Below, one piece after another: positions 38,504 to 45,543 of a stretch of DNA of 64,000 nucleotides. The translations under genes and the position numbers were made by a program. The number at the start of each line of letters is the position of its first letter. Positions within the stretch are counted from its first letter, which is position 1. The notes beneath the pieces were generated by a model. The model worked only from the letters and a program-made list of their open reading frames with translations. It did no database searches and was not told the origin of the DNA. The DNA is taken from IMG/VR virus record IMGVR_UViG_3300017951_000002, positions 1 to 64,000 of that record. One strand, 5' to 3'. Source of the stretch: a virus.

Positions 38504-38680
38504 TCAGAATTCAGATTGGTCGGCGCGGTGGCCCATGGCCCCGTGCAAGTAGCGCTCAAAGGTGGCCTGGCTGTCGTTGCGCAGGCTGCGGGGCAGGTAC
38601 TGATCCAGGAGACGGTTGGGCTGGCTCATGCGGGCAAGCTGGGCGGAGAAGTCTTGATGGCTGTTGTAGGTGTTGGCCAT
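38504..38680 (-). CDS. 58-residue hypothetical protein
   Basis: MANTYNSHQDFSAQLARMSQ, helical. AAAGGACC lies upstream in a leader with its own promoter and hairpin. Confidence 0.6.
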   Translation of the reverse strand: MANTYNSHQDFSAQLARMSQPNRLLDQYLPRSLRNDSQATFERYLHGAMGHRADQSEF

Positions 38681-38703
38681 GGGAGCGGGTCCTTTGTGGG
38701 TAG

Positions 38704-38758
38704 TGGGGGATCTGTCTCCCCCGTGTCTCTAATATAGTCGATTGGGGGCCGTTGCCTA
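38704..38758 (-). promoter_or_regulatory. Leftward promoter and hairpin leader for the 38680 gene
   Basis: Minus strand: TAGGCA (38753-38758), 16 bp, TATATT (38731-38736), then the hairpin GGGGGA-GACAGA-TCCCCC near the expected 5' end. Confidence 0.7.
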
Positions 38759-38786
38759 GCCCCCAAACCTTAAGAAAACCTGAGAA

Positions 38787-38948
38787 TCAAAAGGAGTAGA
38801 AGGAAGCGGTGTGGGCATGGGCGGCGGCTTCAGATTCGATCTCGTCAAGCAGCTGGATCAGCTCACCGTCAGTCTCGGCACCGCCCAGAATGGCTCCCAG
38901 CTCTTGAAGCTCGGCAATCAGCTGGTCGCGGTCCTGTTGGTCAAGCAT
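38787..38948 (-). CDS. 53-residue acidic protein
   Basis: MLDQQDRDQLIAELQELGAI, acidic helices, ending HTASFYSF. The frame is open further upstream but only through the leader hairpin, so ATG 38948 is chosen. AAGGACC upstream. Confidence 0.6.
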   Translation of the reverse strand: MLDQQDRDQLIAELQELGAILGGAETDGELIQLLDEIESEAAAHAHTASFYSF

Positions 38949-38965
38949 GGTTCGGGTCCTTGTGG

Positions 38966-39022
38966 GTGGTGGGGGATCTCTCCCCCTTGATCCCAATATA
39001 GTCGATTGGCGGCCCCTGCCTA
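38966..39022 (-). promoter_or_regulatory. Leftward promoter and hairpin leader for the 38948 gene
   Basis: TAGGCA (39017-39022), 16 bp, TATATT (38995-39000), then GGGGGA-GAGA-TCCCCC. The palindrome GGTAGAAATACC (39025-39036) adjoins the -35. Confidence 0.7.
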
Positions 39023-39339
39023 GGGGTAGAAATACCTATTCTTGAATTCTGTTACATTTCTTCACAATCTATAGGGTCTACCTCCAATCTAGCACTGGGG
39101 GCCGCGGCCCTGTCCAGTGGGCTCGCAAAACTTAACATTTGGGCTAGGGGTATTTCATGGCAGGGTCGGTGTCGATGTCTTTTCGTCTTCAAGGCTACCC
39201 CGCCTCTCGTTCGGTTTTTCGGTCGGGGCCCTCCCGCCCTTTCTTCCCCAATTGTAAGCACAAAAAGGGGCCCCTTGCGAGGCCCTCCACATTTCTTAAC
39301 ATTTGGGGCTTGCTTGGCTTTGCCCCGTGGCCGCGGCGA
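39023..39339. other. Intergenic stretch
   Basis: No supported gene. It holds the GGTAGAAATACC palindrome, two ACATTTCTT[AC]ACA[AT]T repeats (39054, 39289) and a leftward terminator at 39261-39287. Confidence 0.6.
39261..39287 (-). terminator. Leftward terminator
   Basis: On the minus strand GGGCC-TCGCAAG-GGGCCC then CTTTTTG, downstream of the 39480 gene. Confidence 0.65.
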
Positions 39340-39480
39340 TCAGCGCAGGCTGGCCAGATAAGCATCCCGACGGGCGGCCAGCTCCTGAGGGGAGGGGAGG
39401 CGGCAGGCGGCCTGCTCAGCATCACGCAGGGCTTGAGCGAATAGGGCAAGCTGGCGGGCAGAAGGGCGGGCGTTGGACAT
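39340..39480 (-). CDS. 46-residue helical protein
   Basis: MSNARPSARQLALFAQALRD, rich in Ala, Arg and Leu. AAGGTAACTACC upstream; own promoter at 39557. Confidence 0.6.
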   Translation of the reverse strand: MSNARPSARQLALFAQALRDAEQAACRLPSPQELAARRDAYLASLR

Positions 39481-39511
39481 GGTAGTTACCTTGGGTTGAT
39501 TGGTAGGCCCG

Positions 39512-39565
39512 AAGGCCAGAGGAGAGGGATCCGACTCTGAGGTGTCCCTCTCCTGGATTGTATCA
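39512..39565 (-). promoter_or_regulatory. Leftward promoter and long hairpin leader for the 39480 gene
   Basis: TGATACAAT on the minus strand (TACAAT 39557-39562) followed by AGGAGAGGGA...TCCCTCTCCT, a 10-bp stem. Confidence 0.6.
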
Positions 39566-39754
39566 GATCTCGGGTTGATCTGCGCGGTAGCCCATCAGGG
39601 TGTGGAGAGCTTCGGCTGCGTCTTCCCTCATCTCAGGCTCGGGGCGGTAGGTAGTGGGGCGGTAGCACATACCATCAGCGAGGCCCTGGCAGAAGCGGAA
39701 GGCCTCTAGGTACTGTTGCCGAAGACTGGTGAGCAGGTCGTGGGAGTGGGTCAT
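39563..39754 (-). CDS. 63-residue hypothetical protein
   Basis: MTHSHDLLTSLRQQYLEAFR, helical with an acidic end. Start after TAGGACCCAACC. Confidence 0.6.
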   Translation of the reverse strand: MTHSHDLLTSLRQQYLEAFRFCQGLADGMCYRPTTYRPEPEMREDAAEALHTLMGYRADQPEI

Positions 39755-39775
39755 GGTTGGGTCCTATGGTTGGTG

Positions 39776-39827
39776 AGAGGTGTTCCTCTCATGTCCTTAA
39801 GTTAAACGATCGGGGGCTGGCTGCCAA
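39776..39827 (-). promoter_or_regulatory. Leftward promoter and hairpin leader for the 39754 gene
   Basis: TTGGCA (39822-39827), 17 bp, TAACTT (39799-39804), then TGAGAGG-AACA-CCTCTCA. Confidence 0.7.
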
Positions 39828-39855
39828 CCCCCTAAAGCTTAAAAGAATCTGAGAA

Positions 39856-40170
39856 TTAAACCCAGATCGTCTCGGGCTTGGTGATCTGCACTAGAACGCA
39901 GTCCTGAGCCGCGGCATCCTTGTATTGTTTGCAGAACTTGCTGACGGCATCGCGGTGGGCTTGGCCTTCCCCGATGACGGTGATGACCAGGGACGGCTCA
40001 TCGATCAGGCCGCGCTCTGGAGACTCCCAACGACCGACCGCTTCGGTGACCGTGTGGCCTGAGGGGAAGCGGACGCCCGCGAGAAACAGAGCGGCTTCCT
40101 TGGCGGCCTGAATGCTGAGGGTAGGGGATTCGAGCCCGACGGTGATTGTGTAGGTGGTTGCGTTGGACAT
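39856..40170 (-). CDS. Hypothetical protein
   Basis: 104 residues from ATG 40170. A beta-alpha pattern: TYTITVGLESPTLSIQAAKE, PSLVITVIGEGQAHRDAVSK, DCVLVQITKPETIWV. No family recognised. AAAGGC upstream. Confidence 0.65.
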   Translation of the reverse strand: MSNATTYTITVGLESPTLSIQAAKEAALFLAGVRFPSGHTVTEAVGRWESPERGLIDEPSLVITVIGEGQAHRDAVSKFCKQYKDAAAQDCVLVQITKPETIWV

Positions 40171-40201
40171 GGCTGATTGCCTTTGGTAGTGGTTGGGTGG
40201 G

Positions 40202-40251
40202 AGGCGTTTCTCCCATGTCCCTAAGGTAAACGAGATGGGCTCCCAGGGCAA
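40202..40251 (-). promoter_or_regulatory. Leftward promoter and hairpin leader for the 40170 gene
   Basis: TTGCCC (40246-40251), 17 bp, TACCTT (40223-40228), then TGGGAG-AAACGC-CTCCCA. The GGTAGAAATACC palindrome (40254-40265) adjoins the -35. Confidence 0.7.
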
Positions 40252-40330
40252 TAGGTATTTCTACCCAACTTGCTTAATGAGAGCCGTTCGCAATAAGGGG
40301 TGGGGGCTGGCGTAAGCGGATGGCCGCGGC

Positions 40331-40489
40331 CTACAGGTTGGCAGGCCTAGCCGACGTGATCCTGATGATCCGATTGTCGGCAGCTGCAACGGATGCCATG
40401 GCGTTGGCTGCGGATGAGGCGCCCACCAGATGGGAGACATAGCGGCCCGAAGCATAGAGGCCTTCAACGCGGTAGATGGGTTGGGTCAT
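40331..40489 (-). CDS. 52-residue hypothetical protein
   Basis: MTQPIYRVEGLYASGRYVSH, then an Ala-rich helix and IIRITSARPANL. Follows the 40581 peptide 27 bases on, without its own promoter. Confidence 0.55.
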   Translation of the reverse strand: MTQPIYRVEGLYASGRYVSHLVGASSAANAMASVAAADNRIIRITSARPANL

Positions 40490-40515
40490 GGTGATGGGGT
40501 GGGGTGGGGTGAATC

Positions 40516-40581
40516 CTACAAGCCGTAAATGCAGAGCATGGGGAAGCCCAGCAGGATGACGGGGACGAGTAGCAGCTCCAT
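40516..40581 (-). CDS. 21-residue membrane micropeptide
   Basis: MELLLVPVILLGFPMLCIYG, almost wholly hydrophobic. First in the leader from the 40633 promoter. Confidence 0.4.
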   Translation of the reverse strand: MELLLVPVILLGFPMLCIYGL

Positions 40582-40599
40582 GTTGGTGCCTGTCGGCGT

Positions 40600-40661
40600 G
40601 GTGTGGTGGGTGGCCTTGCCTCCCATGTCCCTAAGGTATCTGATCCGCCAGCCCAGGGCAA
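40600..40661 (-). promoter_or_regulatory. Leftward promoter and hairpin leader for the 40581 peptide
   Basis: TTGCCC (40656-40661), 17 bp, TACCTT (40633-40638), then TGGGAGGC-AAG-GCCACCCA, a stem with one A-A mismatch. Confidence 0.7.
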
Positions 40662-40794
40662 TAAGTATTTTTTCTCATCTCTCCTTTTTCCCTGAGTCTC
40701 GGGATTCTTGGTTTTTCGGAGGTCCCCTCGCTTTTTCCTCTTTTCTCCCAGCTCACCCACGGCTGCCCTGACCCGATCCGATCCGATCTGACCG

Positions 40795-40880
40795 AAGTTG
40801 CCGAAATCGCCGAAAATCGCAACTCATCCGCAGCTCACCTGATCTGAGAAAATCCTAAGTTGCCGAAATCGCCGAAAATC
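40795..40880. repeat. 24-bp direct repeat
   Basis: AAGTTGCCGAAATCGCCGAA plus AATC occurs at 40795 and again at 40857, 62 bp apart. Confidence 0.8.
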
Positions 40881-41104
40881 CGAAAATACCCCCCGCCCCC
40901 GCGGCCAGATGCGGCAGGTTCAGGCTGCCCCCTCTCGAAACCTCGCGTAAAAACTGAAACCGACTCTGTATCCCCCTGAACATTTCCCATAAAAACGCCC
41001 CCTGGTTCAAAAGTGAGGGGGTAAAATCCGCCAAAAAATTCTGTGAAAAATTTTTGAAACGAGTTTTGCTAGGAGACAGACTCTGTCGACTCTGTAGCGA
41101 AGCG

Positions 41105-41308
41105 TCAGTACAAATCTTTTAACCAATCTCTTTCCTTGGGTTCAAGGAGCATGATGGTTCTATTCATAAAGATTTTAGCTTGCTTGGCGCTCATCTGGTG
41201 GTAAAACCGCCCCAAAAGTTGTGTTACGGCATCTTTTGACTGGCAACGAACTGCCAACAGAAGGGCGAGGGAGTTGATCACCATCTGTTTGGCGGTTATT
41301 TCAGTCAT
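41105..41308 (-). CDS. 67-residue hypothetical protein
   Basis: MTEITAKQMVINSLALLLAV, helical. The first ATG overlaps a TAGAAT box (41307-41312, minus strand), so ATG 41284 may be the true start. Confidence 0.5.
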   Translation of the reverse strand: MTEITAKQMVINSLALLLAVRCQSKDAVTQLLGRFYHQMSAKQAKIFMNRTIMLLEPKERDWLKDLY

Positions 41309-41312
41309 TCTA
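41307..41312 (-). promoter_or_regulatory. Leftward -10 box TAGAAT
   Basis: CCTGTTAGAATG on the minus strand, next to the rightward late box at 41320: divergent promoters, as at 2846/2857. Confidence 0.5.
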
Positions 41313-41319
41313 ACAGGTT

Positions 41320-41340
41320 GGAAGACTACTTTGACCAGCT
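41320..41340 (+). promoter_or_regulatory. Late-box promoter for the 41352 gene
   Basis: GGAAGACTACTTTGACCAGC plus T, 32 bp before the ATG at 41352. First box of the structural region. Confidence 0.5.
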
Positions 41341-41351
41341 ATTGTACCGAC

Positions 41352-41756
41352 ATGGCCTTAATCACGACTGGCAACTGGGTGGCTGGTGATGAGCTGCGCA
41401 TTATCGAAGCTTTGGGGGTGCCATTTGGCAGTTTTACCCTTGAATGCATCTCGAATTGCGCTAATCAGCTTGAGGACATGAGTGCCCAGGCGGTCATCAA
41501 TGTGCGAGCAGCACTTGATGAGTATGAGGCAGCAAAATCCGCCGAAAGTACCCAGAACCTGAGCGATACTGAGGGTAAGACGCTGGTCAAGGCGGATGTT
41601 TTGGAGTGGGAGGCTGATTCTGCTGATCAGCCAAGTGGTGCGCAGAAGGAAATGGTGCGGGCAAAGGACGAAATTGCCCAGTATTTTGCATTCTGTTCCT
41701 GTCTTGGTGGCCTTCTTGGTAGCGGAAACTACGGAACCCCTCTCATTCGTTCCTGA
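41352..41756 (+). CDS. Probable neck or adaptor protein
   Basis: 134 residues from ATG 41352, chosen by late-box spacing. Helical, with GDELRIIEALGVPFGSFTLE and AQAVINVRAALDEYEAAKS. The position at the head of the neck and tail genes suggests a head-tail adaptor; the sequence alone does not prove it. Confidence 0.65.
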   Translation: MALITTGNWVAGDELRIIEALGVPFGSFTLECISNCANQLEDMSAQAVINVRAALDEYEAAKSAESTQNLSDTEGKTLVKADVLEWEADSADQPSGAQKEMVRAKDEIAQYFAFCSCLGGLLGSGNYGTPLIRS

Positions 41757-41823
41757 AGAGTCGTCTACGACTCCTGATTGCGTTTCATCGGTAGACTGTA
41801 GCAGTATTTTACGGTTTTCCGTC

Positions 41824-41997
41824 ATGGGCCACCCCGAAAACAGTCCAGAGGTGAACAAGTTGATGGAAGAAATTGCTAAATCTGATGTCTGTGATGTATG
41901 GTGTAAGGGTTGCCAGGACTGGCGGGTCATGAATGCGGCCTATGCTGCTGTGATCAAGACTGGTGAAATCGAGAGCTGTGGCAAATGTCGCAAATGA
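41824..41997 (+). CDS. Small zinc-ribbon-like protein
   Basis: 57 residues. CDVWCKGC and CGKC give paired cysteines for a metal site. A degenerate late box (GGTAGACTG) lies 34 bp upstream. ATGA overlap with the next gene. Confidence 0.55.
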   Translation: MGHPENSPEVNKLMEEIAKSDVCDVWCKGCQDWRVMNAAYAAVIKTGEIESCGKCRK

Positions 41998-42191
41998 ACG
42001 ACGATCTGATGGGTTTCATGGTCGAACTGTCTGACGACGAGGTCCGTACACTGCTCTATGCGATCCAGGAAGCCATTGAAGCGTGGCCTGGGCACCCTGC
42101 ACGCCCTCAGGAAGAACAAGAGCAGCTACAGGCCCTCAGGAACTCCTTGTTTACCATGACGTTGGAAATGCAGTTTGATCCTGAAGCGTAG
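41994..42191 (+). CDS. 65-residue acidic protein
   Basis: MNDDLMGFMVELSDDEVRTL, helical and acidic. In-frame ATG 41985 is an alternative start. Confidence 0.6.
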   Translation: MNDDLMGFMVELSDDEVRTLLYAIQEAIEAWPGHPARPQEEQEQLQALRNSLFTMTLEMQFDPEA

Positions 42192-42232
42192 CGAGGCGAA
42201 GCCGAGGTAAGCTGAAAAAAATCGCGCTGCGC

Positions 42233-42248
42233 GGCATACTAGACTAGC
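42233..42248 (+). promoter_or_regulatory. Late-box promoter for the 42263 gene
   Basis: GGCATACTAGACTAGC, 30 bp before the ATG. Confidence 0.6.
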
Positions 42249-42262
42249 GAAACTGGCGTAAA

Positions 42263-42772
42263 ATGGCCTCACCACTGTTACCTTACGCCAATGCACGGGT
42301 CCTGGTGCCGAATCAGGGCGCTGTTAGCCTTGTGAATGGTCGCTGGGTAGAAGCAGCTGGTGATTCCTACCTTGTGAAGTGCTTCCTGAAGAGGGCGCAG
42401 TATTCAGGCGTGTCCTCGGGCTCTAAGCTGGTGCCGATTCCGTCCCAGCTGGCGGGTGAGATGCTGCCTGGGGCTAGTGGCGACCAGTTCTACTACCGTG
42501 GCTACGCCTTGGAGTGGGTAGAAGTACCTAGCACATGGGATCTGGAGGCCTCGGACGAGTCCGCGCTGGTCTGGGCGCAGGTCACAACGCAGTACAGCTG
42601 GCTTGCTACGGGCACTGAATGCCAGTTTCGCCTTGGTCAGGACCCGATCATGCCTACAGCGAAGATCCAACGCTCTAGCGGCGTTTTTGGAGGGGAGGGC
42701 ATTGACCAAATTCTGTACCAGGAGATCGGCGGAGTTGAGCTTCAGCTGACAGGATCGGAGTTGCAGAACTGA
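42263..42772 (+). CDS. Probable head-tail connector protein
   Basis: 169 residues, beta-rich: MASPLLPYANARVLVPNQGA, FYYRGYALEWVEVPSTW, ECQFRLGQDPIMPTAK. Located just before the HK97-gp10-like protein, where a stopper or connector normally lies. Assignment is by position. Confidence 0.6.
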   Translation: MASPLLPYANARVLVPNQGAVSLVNGRWVEAAGDSYLVKCFLKRAQYSGVSSGSKLVPIPSQLAGEMLPGASGDQFYYRGYALEWVEVPSTWDLEASDESALVWAQVTTQYSWLATGTECQFRLGQDPIMPTAKIQRSSGVFGGEGIDQILYQEIGGVELQLTGSELQN

Positions 42773-42774
42773 TC

Positions 42775-43227
42775 ATGGCAAAAACTCAGTTCAACTTTAA
42801 CGCAACAATCGAAATCCAGATGCCCAAGGTGGCTGGTAAGGCGGATACAAAGAAAATGCAAGCCGCCGTCAGGAAGGCACTTTCAAAAGGCGCTCAAAAG
42901 GGCGCTACCTACATCCAGAAAAGTCTCGGAACTGCTCTTGACGAGTCTATTACCAGGGTCGGGGCTATCGATACAGGAAAACTCAAGAACTCTCTGGAGA
43001 TCAGGCCAAAGTTTGCCCAGACCAAGGTCGGCTTCAGCATCATCTATAAAACACCTTATGCGGCTTTCGTCCACTATGGTGGTGTTATGCGCCCTTACGG
43101 TAATCCCAACGCTGCAACGGTAACCATCCCTGGCAGGCCTTGGATTGAGATGGCCTTAAAGGATTTCGATATGAGAACGCCGTTTGACAGAGGCATAGGG
43201 GAGGCCTGGTCGGCTCAGTTTGGATAG
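42775..43227 (+). CDS. HK97-gp10-like neck/tail protein
   Basis: 150 residues. The family pattern is present: VRKALSKGAQKGATYIQKSL, GAIDTGKLKNSLEIRP, YKTPYAAFVHYGGVMRPYG and IPGRPWIEMAL. Members lie at the head-tail junction of siphoviruses. The stop is followed by the late box of the chaperone gene. Confidence 0.82.
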   Translation: MAKTQFNFNATIEIQMPKVAGKADTKKMQAAVRKALSKGAQKGATYIQKSLGTALDESITRVGAIDTGKLKNSLEIRPKFAQTKVGFSIIYKTPYAAFVHYGGVMRPYGNPNAATVTIPGRPWIEMALKDFDMRTPFDRGIGEAWSAQFG

Positions 43228-43244
43228 GTATCCTAGCCCAGCTT
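43227..43244 (+). promoter_or_regulatory. Late-box promoter for the tail chaperone genes
   Basis: GGTATCCTAGCCCAGCTT, the best consensus match, 28 bp before the ATG. Confidence 0.7.
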
Positions 43245-43254
43245 CCGCCCAATC

Positions 43255-43773
43255 ATGGCAAAGAAAAAGGGACTTCCTTTCGTCGTACAGCCCCGTCTCA
43301 AGCCTATCGTTGAGCGAGTGGGGACAGAGGAGAGTGGGATCATTGAGATTGAACGTCGCGGATACCTAAGTGTGGCCGAAAAGGCTATCGTACAGCAGGC
43401 TACACAGGGTGACGACAGCATTCGCAAGATGTACGCTCTTGGCGGTCGTATTGCCCGAGATGCGGGTAAGCCGCAGGTGGAGGTCATGCAGGACCTGATG
43501 CAGCCTGAGCGACCTAGCTATATGGAACCCTTCGAGGATGAGATCCTTGAGAGTATGATTGAGATGATGGCGTACCAAGAGCGCGTGGATATCGTTCAGG
43601 CGACCGCTTTGCTGATCTGCCGCGTTGACGAGAAGTGGAGTGTTGACCAATCTATGGATTTGCATCCTGATCTGGTCAAGGCCCTGTCTCAACTTTACGT
43701 CGAAGAAGATCAGCGCTCCACGGAGGCTCTAGAAGCTGCTGTGGCACAAGATGGCGGTGCTGAGGGAAAGTAG
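43255..43773 (+). CDS. Tail assembly chaperone gpG-like
   Basis: 172 residues, acidic and helical, ending DGGAEGK at TAG 43771. It occupies the gpG position and ends on the slippery heptamer GGGAAAG (43764-43770) that leads to the gpGT fusion. In lambda-like phages gpG coats the tape measure before tail tube polymerisation. Assigned by position and frameshift signal, not by sequence match. Confidence 0.8.
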   Translation: MAKKKGLPFVVQPRLKPIVERVGTEESGIIEIERRGYLSVAEKAIVQQATQGDDSIRKMYALGGRIARDAGKPQVEVMQDLMQPERPSYMEPFEDEILESMIEMMAYQERVDIVQATALLICRVDEKWSVDQSMDLHPDLVKALSQLYVEEDQRSTEALEAAVAQDGGAEGK

Positions 43774-44390
43774 TAAGCCAGGACGCGGGGTACGACTTTG
43801 AGGAGTTCTACTGGATCCTCAAGTCGACCTTTCCTGGCGACCCTGAGTTTGCTCTAGACAACTATTCCCAGCTTCCCTGGGGGTATGTTGTTGCGGCAGT
43901 CAATCGCGGACTCAAAGTCTATCACCAGCGCTTGCATGACCAGGAGCGTCCGATTGCACTCCTTTCATCTATGCAAGCCAACGCCAATCGGGACAGCAAG
44001 AAGCAGTCTCAGCCATATTCCTATCTGGATTTCAGTTTCTACAAGCCTCAAGACGCAGGAGAAACGCCTGACGGTCACAACGGCGCGGCGTACTTGGAGC
44101 TTCTCAGGCTCAAGCTACTACCCTCGTGGGCGCTGTTCTGCTACAAGGAGCTGGCATCGTCCGCGACCCCTGGCTATGTTCCTGCGGAGCCAGCCCTTGT
44201 TGCGGAGGACGCGATCTTACTGCACCCAGAGCCAAGGCCAGGCGGTTACTCGGGCCTTTTGATTGCAATGGAGTCAGCTAGCGACCAGGCGAGAACGTTC
44301 ACAACGACAAAGGGCACCGAAGTCATCCTCCGAGTGCCCTTCATTGAAACCAAGCTCGTCGCGAGAGAGAACGAGTTGCTTACCCGATAG
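43255..44390 (+). CDS. gpGT-like fusion made by -1 frameshift
   Basis: Predicted 378 residues. The ribosome would slip back one base on G-GGA-AAG (43764-43770), then read GGG AAA GTA GTA AGC and continue to 44390. The second frame has a stop at 43761 and no ATG or GTG start before the TTG at 43932, though coding sequence (DAGYDFEEFYWILKSTFPGD) begins right after the slip site, so frameshifting is the natural way to express it. The T-like domain would recruit tail tube subunits. Confidence 0.8.
43764..43770 (+). promoter_or_regulatory. -1 ribosomal frameshift site GGGAAAG
   Basis: X XXY YYZ heptamer in the gpG frame, one codon before its TAG. It is the same heptamer used by phage lambda for gpG/gpGT. 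Confidence 0.85.
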
Positions 44391-44823
44391 GCCAATCCCC
44401 TGAGATCTGGTTAATGTAGTCGTCAACAATGCGGCTGTCCTCTTCGGAGTACGGCCCAAAACCCTGAATCCCACCCTTTAACCATTGCTGGATGCGCCAC
44501 TCAGCGGCGATGCTGTAAAAGGGTTGCATGCGGTACCACGCAGCCCACTCTTGGCTGGACTTGTCCTGGTTGCATTCTCGGCAGGCAGGAATGCAGTTCG
44601 ATGTCTTATCTTCGCCGCCATTTGTCTTGGGGCGAACGTGGTCAACAGTAAGGCTTTCGTCGTCGATAGGGGGTTTGCCGCAGTAGGCGCAGCGGTTGTT
44701 CCAGGCGTCTTTAATGGATTGACGCCATTGGCGGCGGGCTTCACCGCGAGTCAAGGCAGACATGTTATGGAGATAATCTGAAACCCTCTCGTAAACGGGG
44801 AGGAAATCCTGCGAACAGTGCAT
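44380..44823 (-). CDS. HNH endonuclease
   Basis: 147 residues. HNH core: NRCAYCGKPPIDDESLTVDH, then RPKTNGGEDKTSNCIPACRECN, with two CxxC zinc knuckles and the VDHVRP catalytic His. A shorter start at the Met of MSALTRGEA is possible. It is on the opposite strand within the tail operon, overlapping gpGT by 11 bases, as expected of a free-standing homing-type nuclease. Confidence 0.88.
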   Translation of the reverse strand: MHCSQDFLPVYERVSDYLHNMSALTRGEARRQWRQSIKDAWNNRCAYCGKPPIDDESLTVDHVRPKTNGGEDKTSNCIPACRECNQDKSSQEWAAWYRMQPFYSIAAEWRIQQWLKGGIQGFGPYSEEDSRIVDDYINQISGDWPIG

Positions 44824-44917
44824 CTCAGAAAATCATTGAGACATCACCACAGAAACGTGTTCTTTTCGTTAGCATTGAAGCCTCCGTGGATTGTCTTGCC
44901 CTAAGTTTACCAAGGAA

Positions 44918-44933
44918 GGTACCCTAAAATAGC
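44918..44933 (+). promoter_or_regulatory. Late-box promoter for the tail terminator gene
   Basis: GGTACCCTAAAATAGC, 28 bp before the GTG at 44946. Confidence 0.5.
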
Positions 44934-44945
44934 GTTTTTCGGCCT

Positions 44946-45383
44946 GTGGCACAGACTTTCCCGACATCAGCACAGGTCATTTATGACATTTTGGCTGCTG
45001 ACAGCACGTTTACTGATCTGCTGGGCACCTACGAGTTCCGAGCTGGTCAAACGACCACCGCTTTGTCCATCGTTTCGGCTGGAGAAGACATGCCAGCCCT
45101 TAGGAATGTGCAGGGTGTCGAGTGCATTATTCAAGACGCTGGTGATTTTACGAAGAACGAATACATCAGCAACGACGCTGCACGTTTAACTGTCAACTGG
45201 AGCGTCTTCCTGGTGGCTTGGGAGCCCGCCAAGGGCTCTGATGTCCAAGCGGTTGCGGAAAGGGCTTGTAGCCGCTTCCTGGGGTCCGAGGCGATCCAGA
45301 CAGTCGCAACAACGGATGGCCTGGGGTCCTTGGTGCAGACCAAGCTTGTGATCCGCTCTGATATGCCTGTCCTGGCAGCTTAA
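44946..45383 (+). CDS. Probable tail terminator/completion protein
   Basis: 145 residues from GTG. SAQVIYDILAADSTFTDLLG, then LTVNWSVFLVAWEPAKGSDV and LVQTKLVIRSDMP resemble short minor tail proteins that cap the tail tube. Position between the chaperones and the tube gene supports this. Confidence 0.65.
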   Translation: MAQTFPTSAQVIYDILAADSTFTDLLGTYEFRAGQTTTALSIVSAGEDMPALRNVQGVECIIQDAGDFTKNEYISNDAARLTVNWSVFLVAWEPAKGSDVQAVAERACSRFLGSEAIQTVATTDGLGSLVQTKLVIRSDMPVLAA

Positions 45384-45543
45384 GAGTCGGGCGGCTCCTA
45401 TAAAACGAGGAGCCCAGAGACTCCGATATATCGAGGAACCGCCTCAAGAACATTCTACCAGGCTTCCGAGCCGTTTGGAAGAATAAAGATAACGGCCCCA
45501 TGAGGGTCCGAGGTACCTTCATGCGGGTTTTCCCGTTTTTACT
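45384..45543 (+). promoter_or_regulatory. Structured leader of the tail tube gene
   Basis: Hairpins GGCTCC/GGAGCC, CGATATATCG and GGCCCC-ATGA-GGGTCC, then CGGG-TTTT-CCCG with a T run just before the ATG. A minus-strand TAGAAT box lies at 45452-45457. Confidence 0.5.

Larger units (their letters stand above)
40582..41104. other. Intergenic stretch with direct repeats
   Basis: No supported gene. It holds the 40633 promoter, pyrimidine-rich DNA, a 24-bp direct repeat (40795-40818 and 40857-40880) and a CCCCC/GGGGG inverted repeat near 40990-41015. Confidence 0.6.

Noticed and set aside
39157-39444. 95-residue plus-strand ORF
   Set aside because: It is antisense to the 39340-39480 gene and has no ribosome site or promoter.
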